NCBI GenBank assembly: GCA_903813345.2
Contig: CAIIXF020000012.1
Coordinates: forward strand, 18,297,520-18,361,519
DNA: 64,000 bases
Direction: 5' to 3'
Origin: Owenia fusiformis
Taxonomy: Eukaryota > Annelida > Polychaeta > Sabellida > Oweniidae
This document shows, piece by piece, positions 1 through 12,891 of this stretch. Under the pieces are notes generated by a model. That model worked only from the letters and a program-made list of their open reading frames with translations. It searched no databases and was not told where the DNA came from. Within the stretch, counting starts at the first letter, position 1. Each line of letters starts with the position of its first letter. A program made the position numbers and the translations under genes.

Positions 1-303
1 GGTTGTTTAATTCAAGTTTTTGGGAAGTCATCACTCCAGTTAATTTTTCTTGGGGGGGGGGGGTGTCAAACAACCAGACAACCAACCAACCTACCTGACA
101 TCCAACCGACCAACCAATGACCCAATAGGCTTAATCTAATCAACCAACTTACTTACTAACCAACCAACTAACCAACCAGACAACCACCAGACCACCCAAT
201 AGGTTAAAACTAACCAACCAATTAACTAATTAATCAACCAACTAACCAACACTCCACCCAACGAACCAAACCACCAACGAACCAGACAACCAACGAACCA
301 GAT

Positions 304-416
304 GACCAAGATCATGGATCTAGTGCTTAGTATTGTATTGTATTGAATTGTATTGTATTGTATAGTTTTGTATTGTATTGTTTTGTATTGTATTGTATTG
401 TATTGTATTGTATTTC
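304..416. repeat. TATTG microsatellite within the 2.47-kb unit
   Basis: A pentanucleotide (TATTG)n run with TATAG, TTTTG and similar variants. It recurs at about 2806-2886, 5277-5346 and 7740-7838 with different lengths. It creates short open frames of Tyr/Cys/Ile/Val/Leu on one strand that are not genes. Confidence 0.85.
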
Positions 417-1419
417 ATTGACCAATACTTACTCAGTAATGATTCAATTTTAAAGTTCACTTCAAGTACTACTCCAGATCTAAATTTTGAAGGTCTGAAG
501 CCTTGCGTTCATTTTAGCTACAGTTGTAGATTGAAGGGTTTTTTCTTTTGGGTTTTCATGCTAAAATCCGGGCTTAGTTTCGGGGTTTTCTTTCTTTTTA
601 ATTGAACCATCGCTGATCTTTTCCTTAAATGTACTTTCAGGTGCAGTCTTTTTGCCTTGGAGAGAACAAAAAGAACCACAAATGGAAAACCAGAGAGAAT
701 CTACAATTGGTGGTACCTACATGTATCTGCAGCATTTGTATCTACATACCTCTTGCCTTGGAGAGAACAAAAAGAAACACGAAAGGAAAACCACAGAGAA
801 TCTACAATTTGTGCTACCTATCTGCAGCATTTATATCTACATATCATCTTGTTAAAGGTACTGTACACATAATCAGTTCTATCATTTGATGATTTTGCTC
901 TCTGGTTCAGTACGGTTATTCAACAACGACACATTTTTCACTTGTTGGGATTCTAATCCCATTGCTGGCACATGTATGTTTGGCAAACATTTTTTCTAAG
1001 AAATACACTAAATGATGACTGCCTTGATTTCACTTAATGTACAAATGTACCATGAAGCCATGTTTCATTATTTTCACATGTGGTCTGTGATAGTTGCCTG
1101 AATCATTCCTACCTCACATTGGGCCAAATCAAGATGGCAACTGCTTTGAAAAACGAAACACCACATTTCAATTTATTCTTAAAGAATATACATATACTCC
1201 ACTATTCCATTCTTCCTACAGAGTTACATCTGCCCAAGCAGTTAGTTGACTTGATGATGTAAATCTTGAGCCGGGGGGCGGGGGGTACAAGGCTATGACA
1301 GATTTACTAGAGTCAATGAGAGGAATGTCTTGGTATTCCCTCCTCAACTTGTATTGTAAGTGACTCGACCAAGTTGCATCCTTGTATTTTTCATTTTCTT
1401 ATCTTGTATCTTTCAGGTA

Positions 1420-2172
1420 CAACTATGAGAGAGATGCAGCGAACACACCAAGTTAGGGCGACAGCCGGATCAGTCTTTCGACAACTTTAGCCATCAGGTC
1501 CAGTCCACGTAAACAGTATCATGGGCGAGAGGTGTTCGTGTTCCTGTCACCAAAGCACCAAAGTAAGTACATTTTTTTTATTCAATTATTACATCAGTTT
1601 AGTTCCTCTGTTTTCAGGTTCACTTTCAGCTTGGAGATGAGGAGCCCGATGACCAAGACACAACGGAGACAACAGCTGCGTGCCAACTAAGACTACAACC
1701 GACGTTCCTGCTACCTAAGTTAAGTATTCCTTCCTGGTTTTGCATAGGGATAGGGGGGCGCCTCCCAGTTTGATATTTACTCGTGGACTTTTGTTGGCCG
1801 ACCCATATTTCTGGTGGAGAAACTTGGACTCTAAGGTAAAGTGGGAGGGTGGGTGGTTGGGTTTCCGGGGGGATAGAGTTCATGTTTCAAAATCAGAAAT
1901 ATGGAAGTCTACTGGTTTATATCAAATTGGGAGAAATAAATTTTAACTTTTGTAATATTCTGTAAATTTTTAGTGTAGTGTAAAGTATAATGTAAAGTTT
2001 TATTTAAAGCTTTTATGTAAAGTTTTATGTAAAATAACAACTACTACAACATGTTTTTATCTATTTGTAGCACAGATGGTGAATCCCTGCGAAAAGACGG
2101 TCCTGTTGAAATCACATTTTTCTCCACGAGGGTCGAGTTTCCAGGACTTACCGTAGATGTTGCATTTTGACC
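1420..2172 (+). pseudogene. Exon-like segments inside the 2.47-kb repeat, no product recognised
   Basis: Pieces that look like exons recur in every full unit. One runs from a TTTCAG at about 1417 to CACCAAA|GTAAGT near 1563. One starts after TTTTCAG at 1619 and stays open for about 36 codons. One starts after TTTGTAG at about 2070 and reads about 32 codons to a TGA near 2170. Joining them in a single frame fails: there is a stop in the first piece, and a 2-bp indel at about 1490 (unit 1 against unit 2) changes the frame. They may be a decayed gene or exons of a non-coding RNA. The same pieces occur about 2.47 kb and 4.93 kb further on. No family is recognised. Confidence 0.25.
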
Positions 2173-5100
2173 AGTTTTATCTCTTGCAATCAGTTGCATC
2201 CAATTAGCAGGGGCTACTCCCAGTACTATTTCAGTTCTACTTTTAATGGGGGAGGCCTCAAGTCACTTCACTTTTTTAGTTTGAGCTGTGGTCTTATAGA
2301 TTTTAGCTTTGGTTGCTTAATTCAAGTTTTTGGGAAGGTATTCACTCCATAGTTTGTGTGTGGTGGGGGGCTACTTCCAGTACCGTTCCAGTTTAATTTC
2401 ATGGGGGGTCTCAAGTCACCTTTTTATTGAGTTGGATTTGATGGAGCGATGTGGGTCTTTTGATTGTGGACGTGGTTGTTTAATTCAAGTTTTTGGGAAG
2501 TCATCACTCCAGTTAATTTTTCTTGGGGGGGGGGGGGGGGTGTCAAACAACCAGACAACCAACCAACCTACCTGACATCCAACCGACCAACCAATGACCA
2601 AATAGGCTTAATCTAATCAACCAACTTACTTACTAACCAACCAACTAACCAACCAGACAACCACCAGACCACCCAATAGGTTAAAACTAACCAACCAATT
2701 AACTAATTAATCAACCAACTAACCAACACTCCACCCAACGAACCAAACAACCAACGAACCAGACAATCAACGAACCAGATGACCAAGATCATGGATCTAG
2801 TGCTTAGTATTGTATTGTATTGAATTGTATTGTATTGTATAGTTTTGTATTGTATTGTTTTGTATTGTATTGTATTGTATTGTATTTCATTGACCAATAC
2901 TTACTCAGTAATGATTCAATTTTAAAGTTCACTTCAAGTACTACTCCAGATCTAAATTTTGAAGGTCTGAAGCCTTGCGTTCATTTTAGCTACAGTTGTA
3001 GATTGAAGGGTCTTTTCTTTTGGGTTTTCATGCTAAAATTGTGGGCTTAGTTTCGGGGTTTTCTTTCTTTTTAATTGAACCATCGCTGATCTTTTCCTTA
3101 AATGTACTTTCAGGTGCAGTCTTTTTGCCTTGGAGAGAACAAAAAGAACCACAAATGGAAAACCAGAGAGAATCTACAATTGGTGGTACCTACATGTATC
3201 TGCAGCATTTGTATCTACATACCTCTTGCCTTGGAGAGAACAAAAAGAAACACGAAAGGAAAACCACAGAGAATCTACAATTTGTGCTACCTATCTGCAG
3301 CATTTATATCTACATATCATCTTGTTAAAGGTACTGTACACATAATCAGTTCTATCATTTGATGATTTTGCTCTCTGGTTCAGTACGGTTATTCAACAAC
3401 GACACATTTGTCACTTGTTGGGATTCTAATCCCATTGCTGGCACATGTATGTTTGGCAAACATTTTTTCTAAGAAATACACTAAATGATGACTGCCTTGA
3501 TTTCACTTAATGTACAAATGTACCATGAAGCCATGTTTCATTATTTTCACATGTGGTCTGTGATAGTTGCCTGAATCATTCCTACCTCACATTGGGCCAA
3601 ATCAAGATGGCAACTGCTTTGAAAAACGAAACACCACATTTCAATTTATTCTTAAAGAATATACATATACTCCACTATTCCATTCTTCCTACAGAGTTAC
3701 ATCTGCCCAAGCAGTTAGTTGACTTGATGATGTAAATCTTGAGCCGGGGGGCGGGGGGTACAAGGCTATGACAGATTTACTAGAGTCAATGAGAGGAATG
3801 TCTTGGTATTCCCTCCTCAACTTGTATTGTAAGTGACTCGACCAAGTTGCATCCTTGTATTTTTCATTTTCTTATCTTGTATCTTTCAGGTACAACTATG
3901 AGAGAGATGCAGCGAACACACCAAGTTAGGGCGACAGCTGGATCAGTCTTTCGACAACTTTGCCATCAGGTCCAGTCCACGTAAACAGTATCATGGGCGA
4001 GAGGTGTTCGTGTTCCTGTCACCAAAGCACCAAAGTAAGTACATTTTTTTTATTCAATTATTACATCAGTTTAGTTCCTCTGTTTTCAGGTTCACTTTCA
4101 GCTTGGAGATGAGGAGCCCGATGACCAAGACACAACGGAGACAACAGCTGCGTGCCAACTAAGACTACAACCGACGTTCCTGCTACCTAAGTTAAGTATT
4201 CCTTCCTGGTTTTGCATAGGGATAGGGGGGCGCCTCCCAGTTTGATATTTACTCGTGGACTTTTGTTGGCCGACCCATATTTCTGGTGGAGAAACTTGGA
4301 CTCTAAGGTAAAGTGGGAGGGTGGGTGGTTGGGTTTCCGGGGGGATAGAGTTCATGTTTCAAAATCAGAAATATGGAAGTCTACTGGTTTATATCAAATT
4401 GGGAGAAATAAATTTTAACTTTTGTAATATTCTGTAAATTTTTAGTGTAGTGTAAAGTATAATGTAAAGTTTTATTTAAAGCTTTTATGTAAAGTTTTAT
4501 GTAAAATAACAACTACTACAACATGTTTTTATCTATTTGTAGCACAGATGGTGAATCCCTGCGAAAAGACGGTCCTGTTGAAATCACATTTTTCTCCACG
4601 AGGGTCGAGTTTCCAGGACTTACCGTAGATGTTGCATTTTGACCAGTTTTATCTCTTGCAATCAGTTGCATCCCATTAGCAGGGGCTACTCCCAGTACTA
4701 TTTCAGTTCTACTTTTAATGGGGGAGGCCTCAAGTCACTTCACTTTTTTAGTTTGAGCTGTGGTCTTATAGATTTTAGCTTGGGTTGCTTAATTCACGTT
4801 TTTGGGAAGGTATTCACTCCATAGTTTGTGTGTGGTGGGGGGCTACTTCCAGTACCGTTCCAGTTTAATTTCATGGGGGGTCTCAAGTCACCTTTTTATT
4901 GAGTTGGATTTGATGGAGCGATGTGGGTCTTTTGATTGTGGACGTGGTTTTTTAATTCAAGTTTTTGGGAAGTCATCACTCCAGTTAATTTTTCTTGGGG
5001 GGGGGGGGGGTGTCAAACAACCAGACAACCAACCAACCTACCTGACATCCAACCGACCAACCAATGACCAAATAGGCTTAATCTAATCAACCAACTTACT

Positions 5101-8100
5101 TACTAACCAACCAACTAACCAACCAGACAACCACCAGACCACCCAATAGGTTAAAACTAACCAACCAATTAACTAATTAATCAACCAACTAACCAACACT
5201 CCACCCAACGAACCAAACAACCAACGAACCAGACAATCAACAAACCAGATGACCAAGATCATGGATCTAGTGCTTAGTATTGTATTGTACAGTTTTGTAT
5301 TGTATTGTTTTGTATTGTATTGTATTGTATTGTATTGTATTGTATTTCATTGACCAATACTTACTCAGTAATGATTCAATTTTAAAGTTCACTTCAAGTA
5401 CTACTCCAGATCTAAATTTTGAAGGTCTGAAGCCTTGCGTTCATTTTAGCTACAGTTGTAGATTGAAGGGTCTTTTCTTTTGGGTTTTCATGCTAAAATT
5501 GTGGGCTTAGTTTCGGGGTTTTCTTTCTTTTTAATTGAACCATCGCTGATCTTTTCCTTAAATGTACTTTCAGGTGCAGTCTTTTTGCCTTGGAGAGAAC
5601 AAAAAGAACCACAAATGGAAAACCAGAGAGAATCTACAATTGGTGGTACCTACACGTATCTGCAGCATTTGTATCTACATACCTCTTGCCTTGGAGAGAA
5701 CAGAAAGAAACACGAAAGGAAAACCACAGAGAATCTACAATTTGTGCTACCTATCTGCAGCATTTATATCTACATATCATCTTGTTAAAGGTACTGTACA
5801 CATAATCAGTTCTATCATTTGATGATTTTGCTCTCTGGTTCAGTACGGTTATTCAACAACGACACATTTTTCACTTGTTGGGATTCTAATCCCATTGCTG
5901 GCACATGTATGTTTGGCAAACATTTTTTCTAAGAAATACACTAAATGATGACTGCCTTGATTTCACTTAATGTACAAATGTACCATGAAGCCATGTTTCA
6001 TTATTTTCACATGTGGTCTGTGATAGTTGCCTGAATCATTCCTACCTCACATTGGGCCAAATCAAGATGGCAACTGCTTTGAAAAACGAAACACCACATT
6101 TCAATTTATTCTTAAAGAATATACATATACTCCACTATTCCATTCTTCCTACAGAGTTACATCTGCCCAAGCAGTTAGTTGACTTGATGATGTAAATCTT
6201 GAGCCGGGGGGCGGGGGGTACAAGGCTATGACAGATTTACTAGAGTCAATGAGAGGAATGTCTTGGTATTCCCTCCTGAACTTGTATTGTAAGTGACTCG
6301 ACCAAGTTGCATCCTTGTATTTTTCATTTTCTTATCTTGTATCTTTCAGGTACAACTATGAGAGAGATGCAGCGAACACACCAAGTTAGGGCGACAGCTG
6401 GATCAGTCTTTCGACAACTTTGAGCCATCAGGTCCAGTCCACGTAAACAGTATCATGGGCGAGAGGTGTTCGTGTTCCTGTCACCAAAGCACCAAAGTAA
6501 GTACATTTTTTTTATTCAATTATTACATCAGTTTAGTTCCTCTGTTTTCAGGTTCACTTTCAGCTTGGAGATGAGGAGCCCGATGACCAAGACACAACGG
6601 AGACAACAGCTGCGTGCCAACTAAGACTACAACCGACGTTCCTGCTACCTAAGTTAAGTATTCCTTCCTGGTTTTGCATAGGGATAGGGGGGCGCCTCCC
6701 AGTTTGATATTTACTCGTGGACTTTTGTTGGCCGACCCATATTTCTGGTGGAGAAACTTGGACTCTAAGGTAAAGTGGGAGGGTGGGTGGTTGGGTTTCC
6801 GGGGGGATAGAGTTCATGTTTCAAAATCAGAAATATGGAAGTCTACTGGTTTATATCAAATTGGGAGAAATAAATTTTAACTTTTGTAATATTCTGTAAA
6901 TTTTTAGTGTAGTGTAAAGTATAATGTAAAGTTTTATTTAAAGCTTTTATGTAAAGTTTTATGTAAAATAACAACTACTACAACATGTTTTTATCTATTT
7001 GTAGCACAGATGGTGAATCCCTGCGAAAAGACGGTCCTGTTGAAATCACATTTTTCTCCACGAGGGTCGAGTTTCCAGGACTTACCGTAGATGTTGCATT
7101 TTGACCAGTTTTATCTCTTGCAATCAGTTGCATCCCATTAGCAGGGGCTACTCCCAGTACTATTTCAGTTCTACTTTTAATGGGGGAGGCCTCAAGTCAC
7201 TTCACTTTTTTAGTTTGAGCTGTGGTCTTATAGATTTTAGCTTGGGTTGCTTAATTCAAGTTTTTGGGAAGGTATTCACTCCATAGTCTGTGTGTGGTGG
7301 GGGGCTACTTCCAGTACCGTTCCAGTTTAATTTCATGGGGGGTCTCAAGTCACCTTTTTATTGAGTTGGATTTGATAGAGCGATGTGGGTCTTTTGATTG
7401 TGGACGTGGTTGTTTAATTCAAGTTTTTGGGAAGTCATCACTCCAGTTAATTTTTCTTGGGGGGGGGGGGGGTGTCAAACAACCAGACAACCAACCAACC
7501 TACCTGACATCCAACCGACCAACCAATGACCCAATAGGCTTAATCTAATCAACCAACTTACTTACTAACCAACCAACTAACCAACCAGACAACCACCAGA
7601 CCACCCAATAGGTTAAAACTAACCAACCAATTAACTAATTAATCAACCAACTAACCAACACTCCACCCAACGAACCAAACAACCAACGAACCAGACAAAC
7701 AACGAACCAGATGACCAAGATCATGGATCCAGTGCTTAGTATTGTATTGTATTGTATTGTATTGTATTGTATTGTATTGTACAGTTTTGTATTGTTTTGC
7801 ATTGTTTTGTATTGTTTTGTTTTGTATTGTATTGTATTTCGTTGACCAATACTTACTCAGTAATGATTCAATTTCAAAGTTCACTTCAAGTACTACTCCA
7901 GATCTAAGTTTTGAAGGTCTGAAGTCTTGTGTTCATTTTAGCTACAGTTGTAGATTGAAGGGTATTTTCTTTTTGGGGATAAGCGTTAATTTAAAGGTAT
8001 TCATGTTAAAATTGCGGGCTTAGTTTCAGGGTGTTCTTTCTTTTTGATTGAATCATCGCTGATCTTTTCCTTAAATGTACTTTCAGGTGCATTCCTCTTG

Positions 8101-8321
8101 CCTTGGAGAGAACAAAAAGAAACACAAAGGGAAAACCACAGTGAATCTACAATTTGTGCTACCTATCTGCAGCATTTGTATCTACATACGCCTTGCCTTT
8201 GAGAGAACAAAAAGGAACACAAAACAAAAGGAAAGCCACAGAGAATCTACAATTTGTGCTACCTATCTGCAGCATTTGTATCTACATACCATCTTGTTCA
8301 AGGTACTGTAACACATAATAA

Positions 8322-8948
8322 GTTTTATTATATACCCAATATGTAACACTAATCCTGATTGGTCAATACCTAGTCACGTGATCCGAAATAGATTTACTAT
8401 TTCCCTCTGAAAGTTATATTCCCTCAAATGTGACGTCAGCGGGAATATACATTTGAACTATTGCCCGCTGACGTCACAATTGCAACTTCTATTACCCTTG
8501 GAAACGTCTGCGCATCATCACTGCGCAGACGAAAAACAGAAAAATGGAGGATGAGCACAAACACAAATCAACTCCGTTCACCATGACAGACGTGCGTGAA
8601 CGATACAGTATAAGCAACGTGTATAAAGTTCCCTAAGCTCAATACGTCTGTGTAATTTCAAGTGTTATGATAATCTATTCCGCGTGTTAAACGCGATTGA
8701 ATTTGTCAAGTGAGAGTCTCAGATGCAAAAATTTCTGTTGAGCATCTGATGACGTCACAAACAAATAAACAAACAAATAGTGACTGCCTAATTTCGAGCA
8801 ATAGTGTAAATGATTTCCCCTTGGGAATATCCTCTACAATGTACTATTCCCTCAGCCTGCGGCTTCGGGAATAGTACATTGTAGAGGATATTCCCTCGGG
8901 GAAATAATTTACACTATTGCCCTCAATGGCAGTCACTATTTGTATACT
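8322..8948. mobile_element. Fold-back (palindromic) insertion in repeat copy 4
   Basis: Copies 1-3 of the 2.47-kb repeat read straight from a GGTACTGTACACATAAT-type sequence to CTATCATTTGAT. Copy 4 has about 620 bp inserted there. The insertion ends in a long near-palindrome, 8774-8942, whose outer arms are CAAATAGTGACTGCC (8774-8788) and its reverse complement (8928-8942); the apex is near 8858. Two smaller palindromes lie inside it: GTGACGTCAGCGGG with its complement at 8430-8477, and CGTCTGCGCA with its complement at 8505-8531. No coding frame is present. It looks like a non-autonomous fold-back or MITE-type element. The exact ends and target duplication are not resolved. Confidence 0.65.
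8431..8757. promoter_or_regulatory. Three TGACGTCA (CRE/ATF-type) palindromes
   Basis: The perfect 8-bp palindrome TGACGTCA occurs at 8431-8438, 8469-8476 and 8750-8757, all inside the fold-back insertion. This is the consensus for CREB/ATF bZIP factors. No gene start is seen close by, so function is not shown. Confidence 0.3.
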
Positions 8949-9299
8949 ATCATTTGATAATTTTGCTCTCTGGTTCAGTACTGTTATTCCACAATGACAC
9001 ATTTTCCAATTGTTGAGATTCTAATTCTATTATTGTTGGCACATGTATATCTGGCAAACATTTTTTTCTAAGAAATACCACTGTATGTACAGTGATCGCC
9101 TATTATTACAAGTGTGTGATCAAAGACTCGACAAGATGCGCAAAATCCGAAATGTCGGAGGAAAGGTATAAATGTACCATGAAACCATGTTTCATTTTTT
9201 CACATATGGTCTGTCATGCTTGGCTGAATGATCATACCTACTGCACATTGGGCACTAGGATTCAGTACCCATGTTAAGTCAATGGTGCCCTTGCTAAAA

Positions 9300-10986
9300 T
9301 TCTCATTTTTCCAGAAGAGCTTACGTTGATCAAGTTTAAACAAGTAGATTCTCTTGGGATTAAATTGCTAGAATCCACTTTCAATAGTAATATGGGTTCT
9401 TAAACAGGACATTGGGCTTGCTTCTTTAGTTATGTTGGTTTTATAGGATAAATTAACCCTATACATATTATAAATCGCAAAACCATGATCTATCGTGAAA
9501 AGGAATAATGTCTTACATCCCCTTCTCCCTCACCCCTTCAATCGAGAACCAACATCACAATCCAGTACCAAAACACCAAGGGCATTTCATGTTCATTTAT
9601 ACAAAAGTCATTTTACATATTGAATAACGAATTGAAAATATCTCATCAGATCAAAAACAGTTTACTAGTACTCATAAAAGATGGAGAATTCAAAAATTAA
9701 ATCATTGCTGATTGTTTTTTTCTTTTGTATTTTCAGGCTCACTCCTCTTACCTTGGACTTGAGAACATTTGTGCTACATGTCTGCAGCATCTATATTATA
9801 TACTAGCTTGCCATACACTGCTTCAATTGATAAAAGATGATCGAGTGCGTGCAGACTATCTAGTCTATAGAATTTAATTTAATCAATATTCGACATGGTA
9901 AATCCAATCAATATATCTAACACATTGACCTCTGTAGTAGACGGCATAAATTTTCCATGTGACTTGGTACATAGGACTTGTTACATTATCTTCATGCTTG
10001 TTTTGGAATTAAAATGTATAACTTTACGTGTATTACTATGTTCATAAATTTTATTTAATGCTATAGCCTTCTTGTGTGCTGTTCTTCCTTAATCTGTTAA
10101 TGTTTCGATGTGAATGTACAAATGCAAAAAAATATGAATATGTGCAAAATCTATATTGATTATTGAATCAATTTGAAAATGGACACTATATAGATGTATT
10201 CTTTAAATCATAGATGAATAAAATGAGTAATTTTAAATCTTAACTTTTTTGTCTGTATGATGTCCAAATTATTCTTTAGCACCTAAAAACTTGGCTTCAT
10301 GGAACAAAAAGTTTCAGATGACGAGTTCAATGTTGTGCACTTTTATGCACAAACGTCTGTACTCTTGAATCAAGAGAGGAACATATTTATTTGACACCCT
10401 GTAGATGTAGCATCCTTGATAGAATATTTAAACTGGTTAATAAACCAAAGTTTGGCAATATTACTTAAAAATAGTTTTTAACGCACTGGATGTAATGGGA
10501 GGGATAGAATATGACTTTTATTCCGAGGGAAAATATGCTAATCTGCCAAGGAAATTATCCTATTGATCGAGGGCAATAGAACAACCCAAATACAAGAGGA
10601 CGGATTTGGTTCAAATATTATAAATTAATACATAGGGACAAATATTACATGGAAAATTCAGTACAAGAATTGTCCCTAAGATTTTGGATGGAACAGATCA
10701 TGAATATCTTTTTGGCGAATTTGTGAAACCTTTAAAACATTTTTAACCCCCTGTAAGAAGTTTTAGAACTATTTTGGGTGAGAAGAAATCAGTGGCAAGT
10801 TTAAAGCACAGGTAATATCAATTATATTTTGTACATAATTATCAGTATCATGAAATCCTCATGTTCGACATTGTCATTTTATCTTAAGGATGACGGCTCA
10901 GGCTAGAAAATGCTGATTCAGCATATTTCCTTATTTCAGAGTCTGAATTTGAAGTTTGTTCGAAACTATTCAATAGCTCATTTATA
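9300..10986. other. Non-coding stretch, no gene seen
   Basis: AT-rich sequence with short open frames only. A TTTTCAG followed by sequence similar to the exon-like part of the 2.47-kb unit occurs near 9735-9830, a faint further copy of that piece. A possible AATAAA lies at about 10217. A solo GACACCCTGTA end, like the right end of the nearby MITE, lies near 10394. Confidence 0.5.
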
Positions 10987-11550
10987 CAGTGCGTATCAAA
11001 AAAACGCAACAGATTGTTATCTTTGAAAGGCACAAAACCAGTGATAACAGCATTGATTTCATTCAATGCACCATAAAGCCACGTGTCTCCTCTTTACAAT
11101 GATATATCATTCATTGATATTTGGTCATGTTTGGGTGAGTAATCATTCCATTTGCAAAGTGGGCCAAAATTAGCTTCGGGCCAAGTTATAAACTTTGCAA
11201 AAGTCAGTGTACGGAGCCAGATGCAATATTGGACGAAAACATAAAACCAATGCTGAATGCATCCTTTTAATTCCATGTACCAAAAGGTCAAATTACTCCT
11301 CTTTGCAATGGAATATCATTCATTCACAGGGGGTCATCTCTGGCCGAATAATCATTAATTTTGCAAACTGGGGCAAAATTCAGGGGAACTTCCAGTGGCA
11401 CTTAGCCCTTGCATGATTGTGAATGAATGACATATCATTGCAAAGAGGAGAGACATGGCTTTACGGTACATTAAATGAAATTGATGTAGTCATCACTAGT
11501 TTTGTGATTTCACGAGATAACTACTTGTTGCGTTTTTTTGATACACCCTG
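10987..11550. mobile_element. Mariner-type MITE, TA target duplication
   Basis: Terminal inverted repeats: CAGTGCGTATCAAAAAAACG on the left and, read from the right end, CAGGGTGTATCAAAAAAACG. Both ends are flanked by TA (10985-10986 and 11551-11552). The inverted similarity continues inward for well over 100 bp. Internal blocks around 11090, 11300 and 11430 share a 'CTCCTCTTTGCAATG' type motif. No transposase remains. It is related to the MITEs at 17056 and 41429. Confidence 0.7.
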
Positions 11551-11639
11551 TAGATGGACCAAACAATTAGCAATGTGTGAAAATAATTTATGTCCTAAAC
11601 TCCACCTGTCATTCAAGTTTTCATACGCTGATCGTGGAA

Positions 11640-11735
11640 TGCCACCCAGTGACCACCAACTGCCAAGCACCAACCACCAAACTGCACAATCCACAAAAAC
11701 TTGGATAATATAACAATATGTGGCGATCATATTAA
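11640..11735. repeat. Short dispersed repeat (ATCCACAAAAA..TTGG type)
   Basis: A repeat of about 90 bp with runs of CCAACTGCCAAGCACCAA followed by ATCCACAAAAACTTGG and ATAACAATATG. Related copies lie at about 24715-24800, 28518-28605, 51250-51335 and 61857-61955. This is the most diverged copy. Confidence 0.5.
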
Positions 11736-12466
11736 AACACTATATGAAGCGATATAATTCATTCTTTGAAAACCATCTACAAACTACACATATGATATTA
11801 TAACAGTTTATTATTAGCCACTTTTAACTATTCTAGATAACTTGTTGCTCTATATGAGATGGGAAAGGTGCTAAAGCTGATTGACATGGAATATTTGCCA
11901 AAAAATACTAAGTTACTAAATCCGCAGGGGGGGGGGGGGGAGAGATTTCCCAAAGATGACATTTCGTATTAGCACGTTCGAAAATACATTTTATTAACAG
12001 GCCTTGAATTGGCATTGAAATGGATCTCCAAATGATCGCTGTAGTTTTATGAGTATTCTCTACAAGTATGGAGCGAGTAATTTCAATAGTATTACCGTAG
12101 GTTTGAAATGATGATGTTGAACTGATGATAGCGCCATGAGATTTCAGCATTTGGTTCAGCCCTTGTCAGAGAAACATTTTGTGATTGGTCAAACATCAAT
12201 AATATACCTAACCATATGCCGTATAGGATTTACCATTCACCATAGCGCCATTCCCACGATTTCAAATTTAGCTTTGCGCATGTGCAGCACTGAGAGAGCA
12301 CGTGGTCATGATTGTTCACGTGATCACATCCTGCAATTTGATTGGAGATGGTGCGGGAGATGACGTAATGGGGAATCCTCGAATACGATAGAATATGAAA
12401 TAATTGTGGGAGCTACTCACTACTTCTGCTAAGTCCGTGATAATTATAGAAGTGAAAAAAGTGTAA
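11736..12466. other. Non-coding stretch, no gene seen
   Basis: AT-rich sequence with a poly-G run at about 11927-11940. The only open frames are short and have no splice or start context. Nothing recognisable. Confidence 0.4.
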
Positions 12467-12891
12467 ATTGTTTTCCGTGGCATCTTCGATTTCCAACTGG
12501 TTATAAAATCTGTTTTGAGACGACGTCGTCGCTGATTGGCCAAATCAACAGACAATTGCAAATAATGGAGGTTTCAAAATTTGCTAAACATCTTCGAATA
12601 ATATCATGTTAATATCTGGCATGTTGATTAATATCGCGGCTTGTTATGTTACATGAAGATGTTTTACAAGAATATGCGAACATCGATTAAAACATGACAA
12701 CGAATTGTTTTCCATGGCATCTTCGATTTCCAACTGGTTATAAAATCTGTTTTGAGACAACGTCGTCGCTGATTGGCCAAATCAACAGACAAATGGGGGT
12801 TTCAAAATTTTCTAAACATCTTCGAATGATATTAATATCATGTTTATATCTGGCATGTTAATTAATATCACGGCTTGTTGTTACATGAAGA
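12467..12891. repeat. Tandem duplication of about 240 bp
   Basis: The block starting TTGTTTTCCGTGGCATCTTC (about 12467-12659) is repeated from about 12706 to 12891 with a few substitutions and indels. Both contain the palindromic stretches GACGACGTCGTC or GACAACGTCGTC and a GGCATGTT..ATTAATATC motif. There is no coding frame. Confidence 0.75.

Larger units (their letters stand above)
1..9300. repeat. 2.47-kb tandem repeat, 3 full copies plus a diverged fourth
   Basis: Units begin at 1, 2474, 4946 and 7408 (lengths 2473, 2472 and 2462). The first three are almost identical, differing by scattered substitutions, poly-G length and TATTG microsatellite length. The fourth is more diverged, lacks the second half of the unit and is interrupted at about 8322-8948. 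Each unit holds a poly-G run, a CCAACCAA-rich stretch, a (TATTG)n stretch, an internal direct repeat of about 95 bp (around 650-860 in unit 1) and several exon-like pieces bounded by AG and GT. Window position 1 already lies inside a unit, so the array continues to the left. No long conserved reading frame is visible. The unit could be a satellite or the duplicated 3' part of a gene or long non-coding RNA. Confidence 0.9.

Noticed and set aside
378-605. Small frames starting in the TATTG microsatellite (75-102 codons) in each 2.47-kb unit
   Set aside because: The start lies in simple sequence, the length changes with microsatellite size, and no domain is present.
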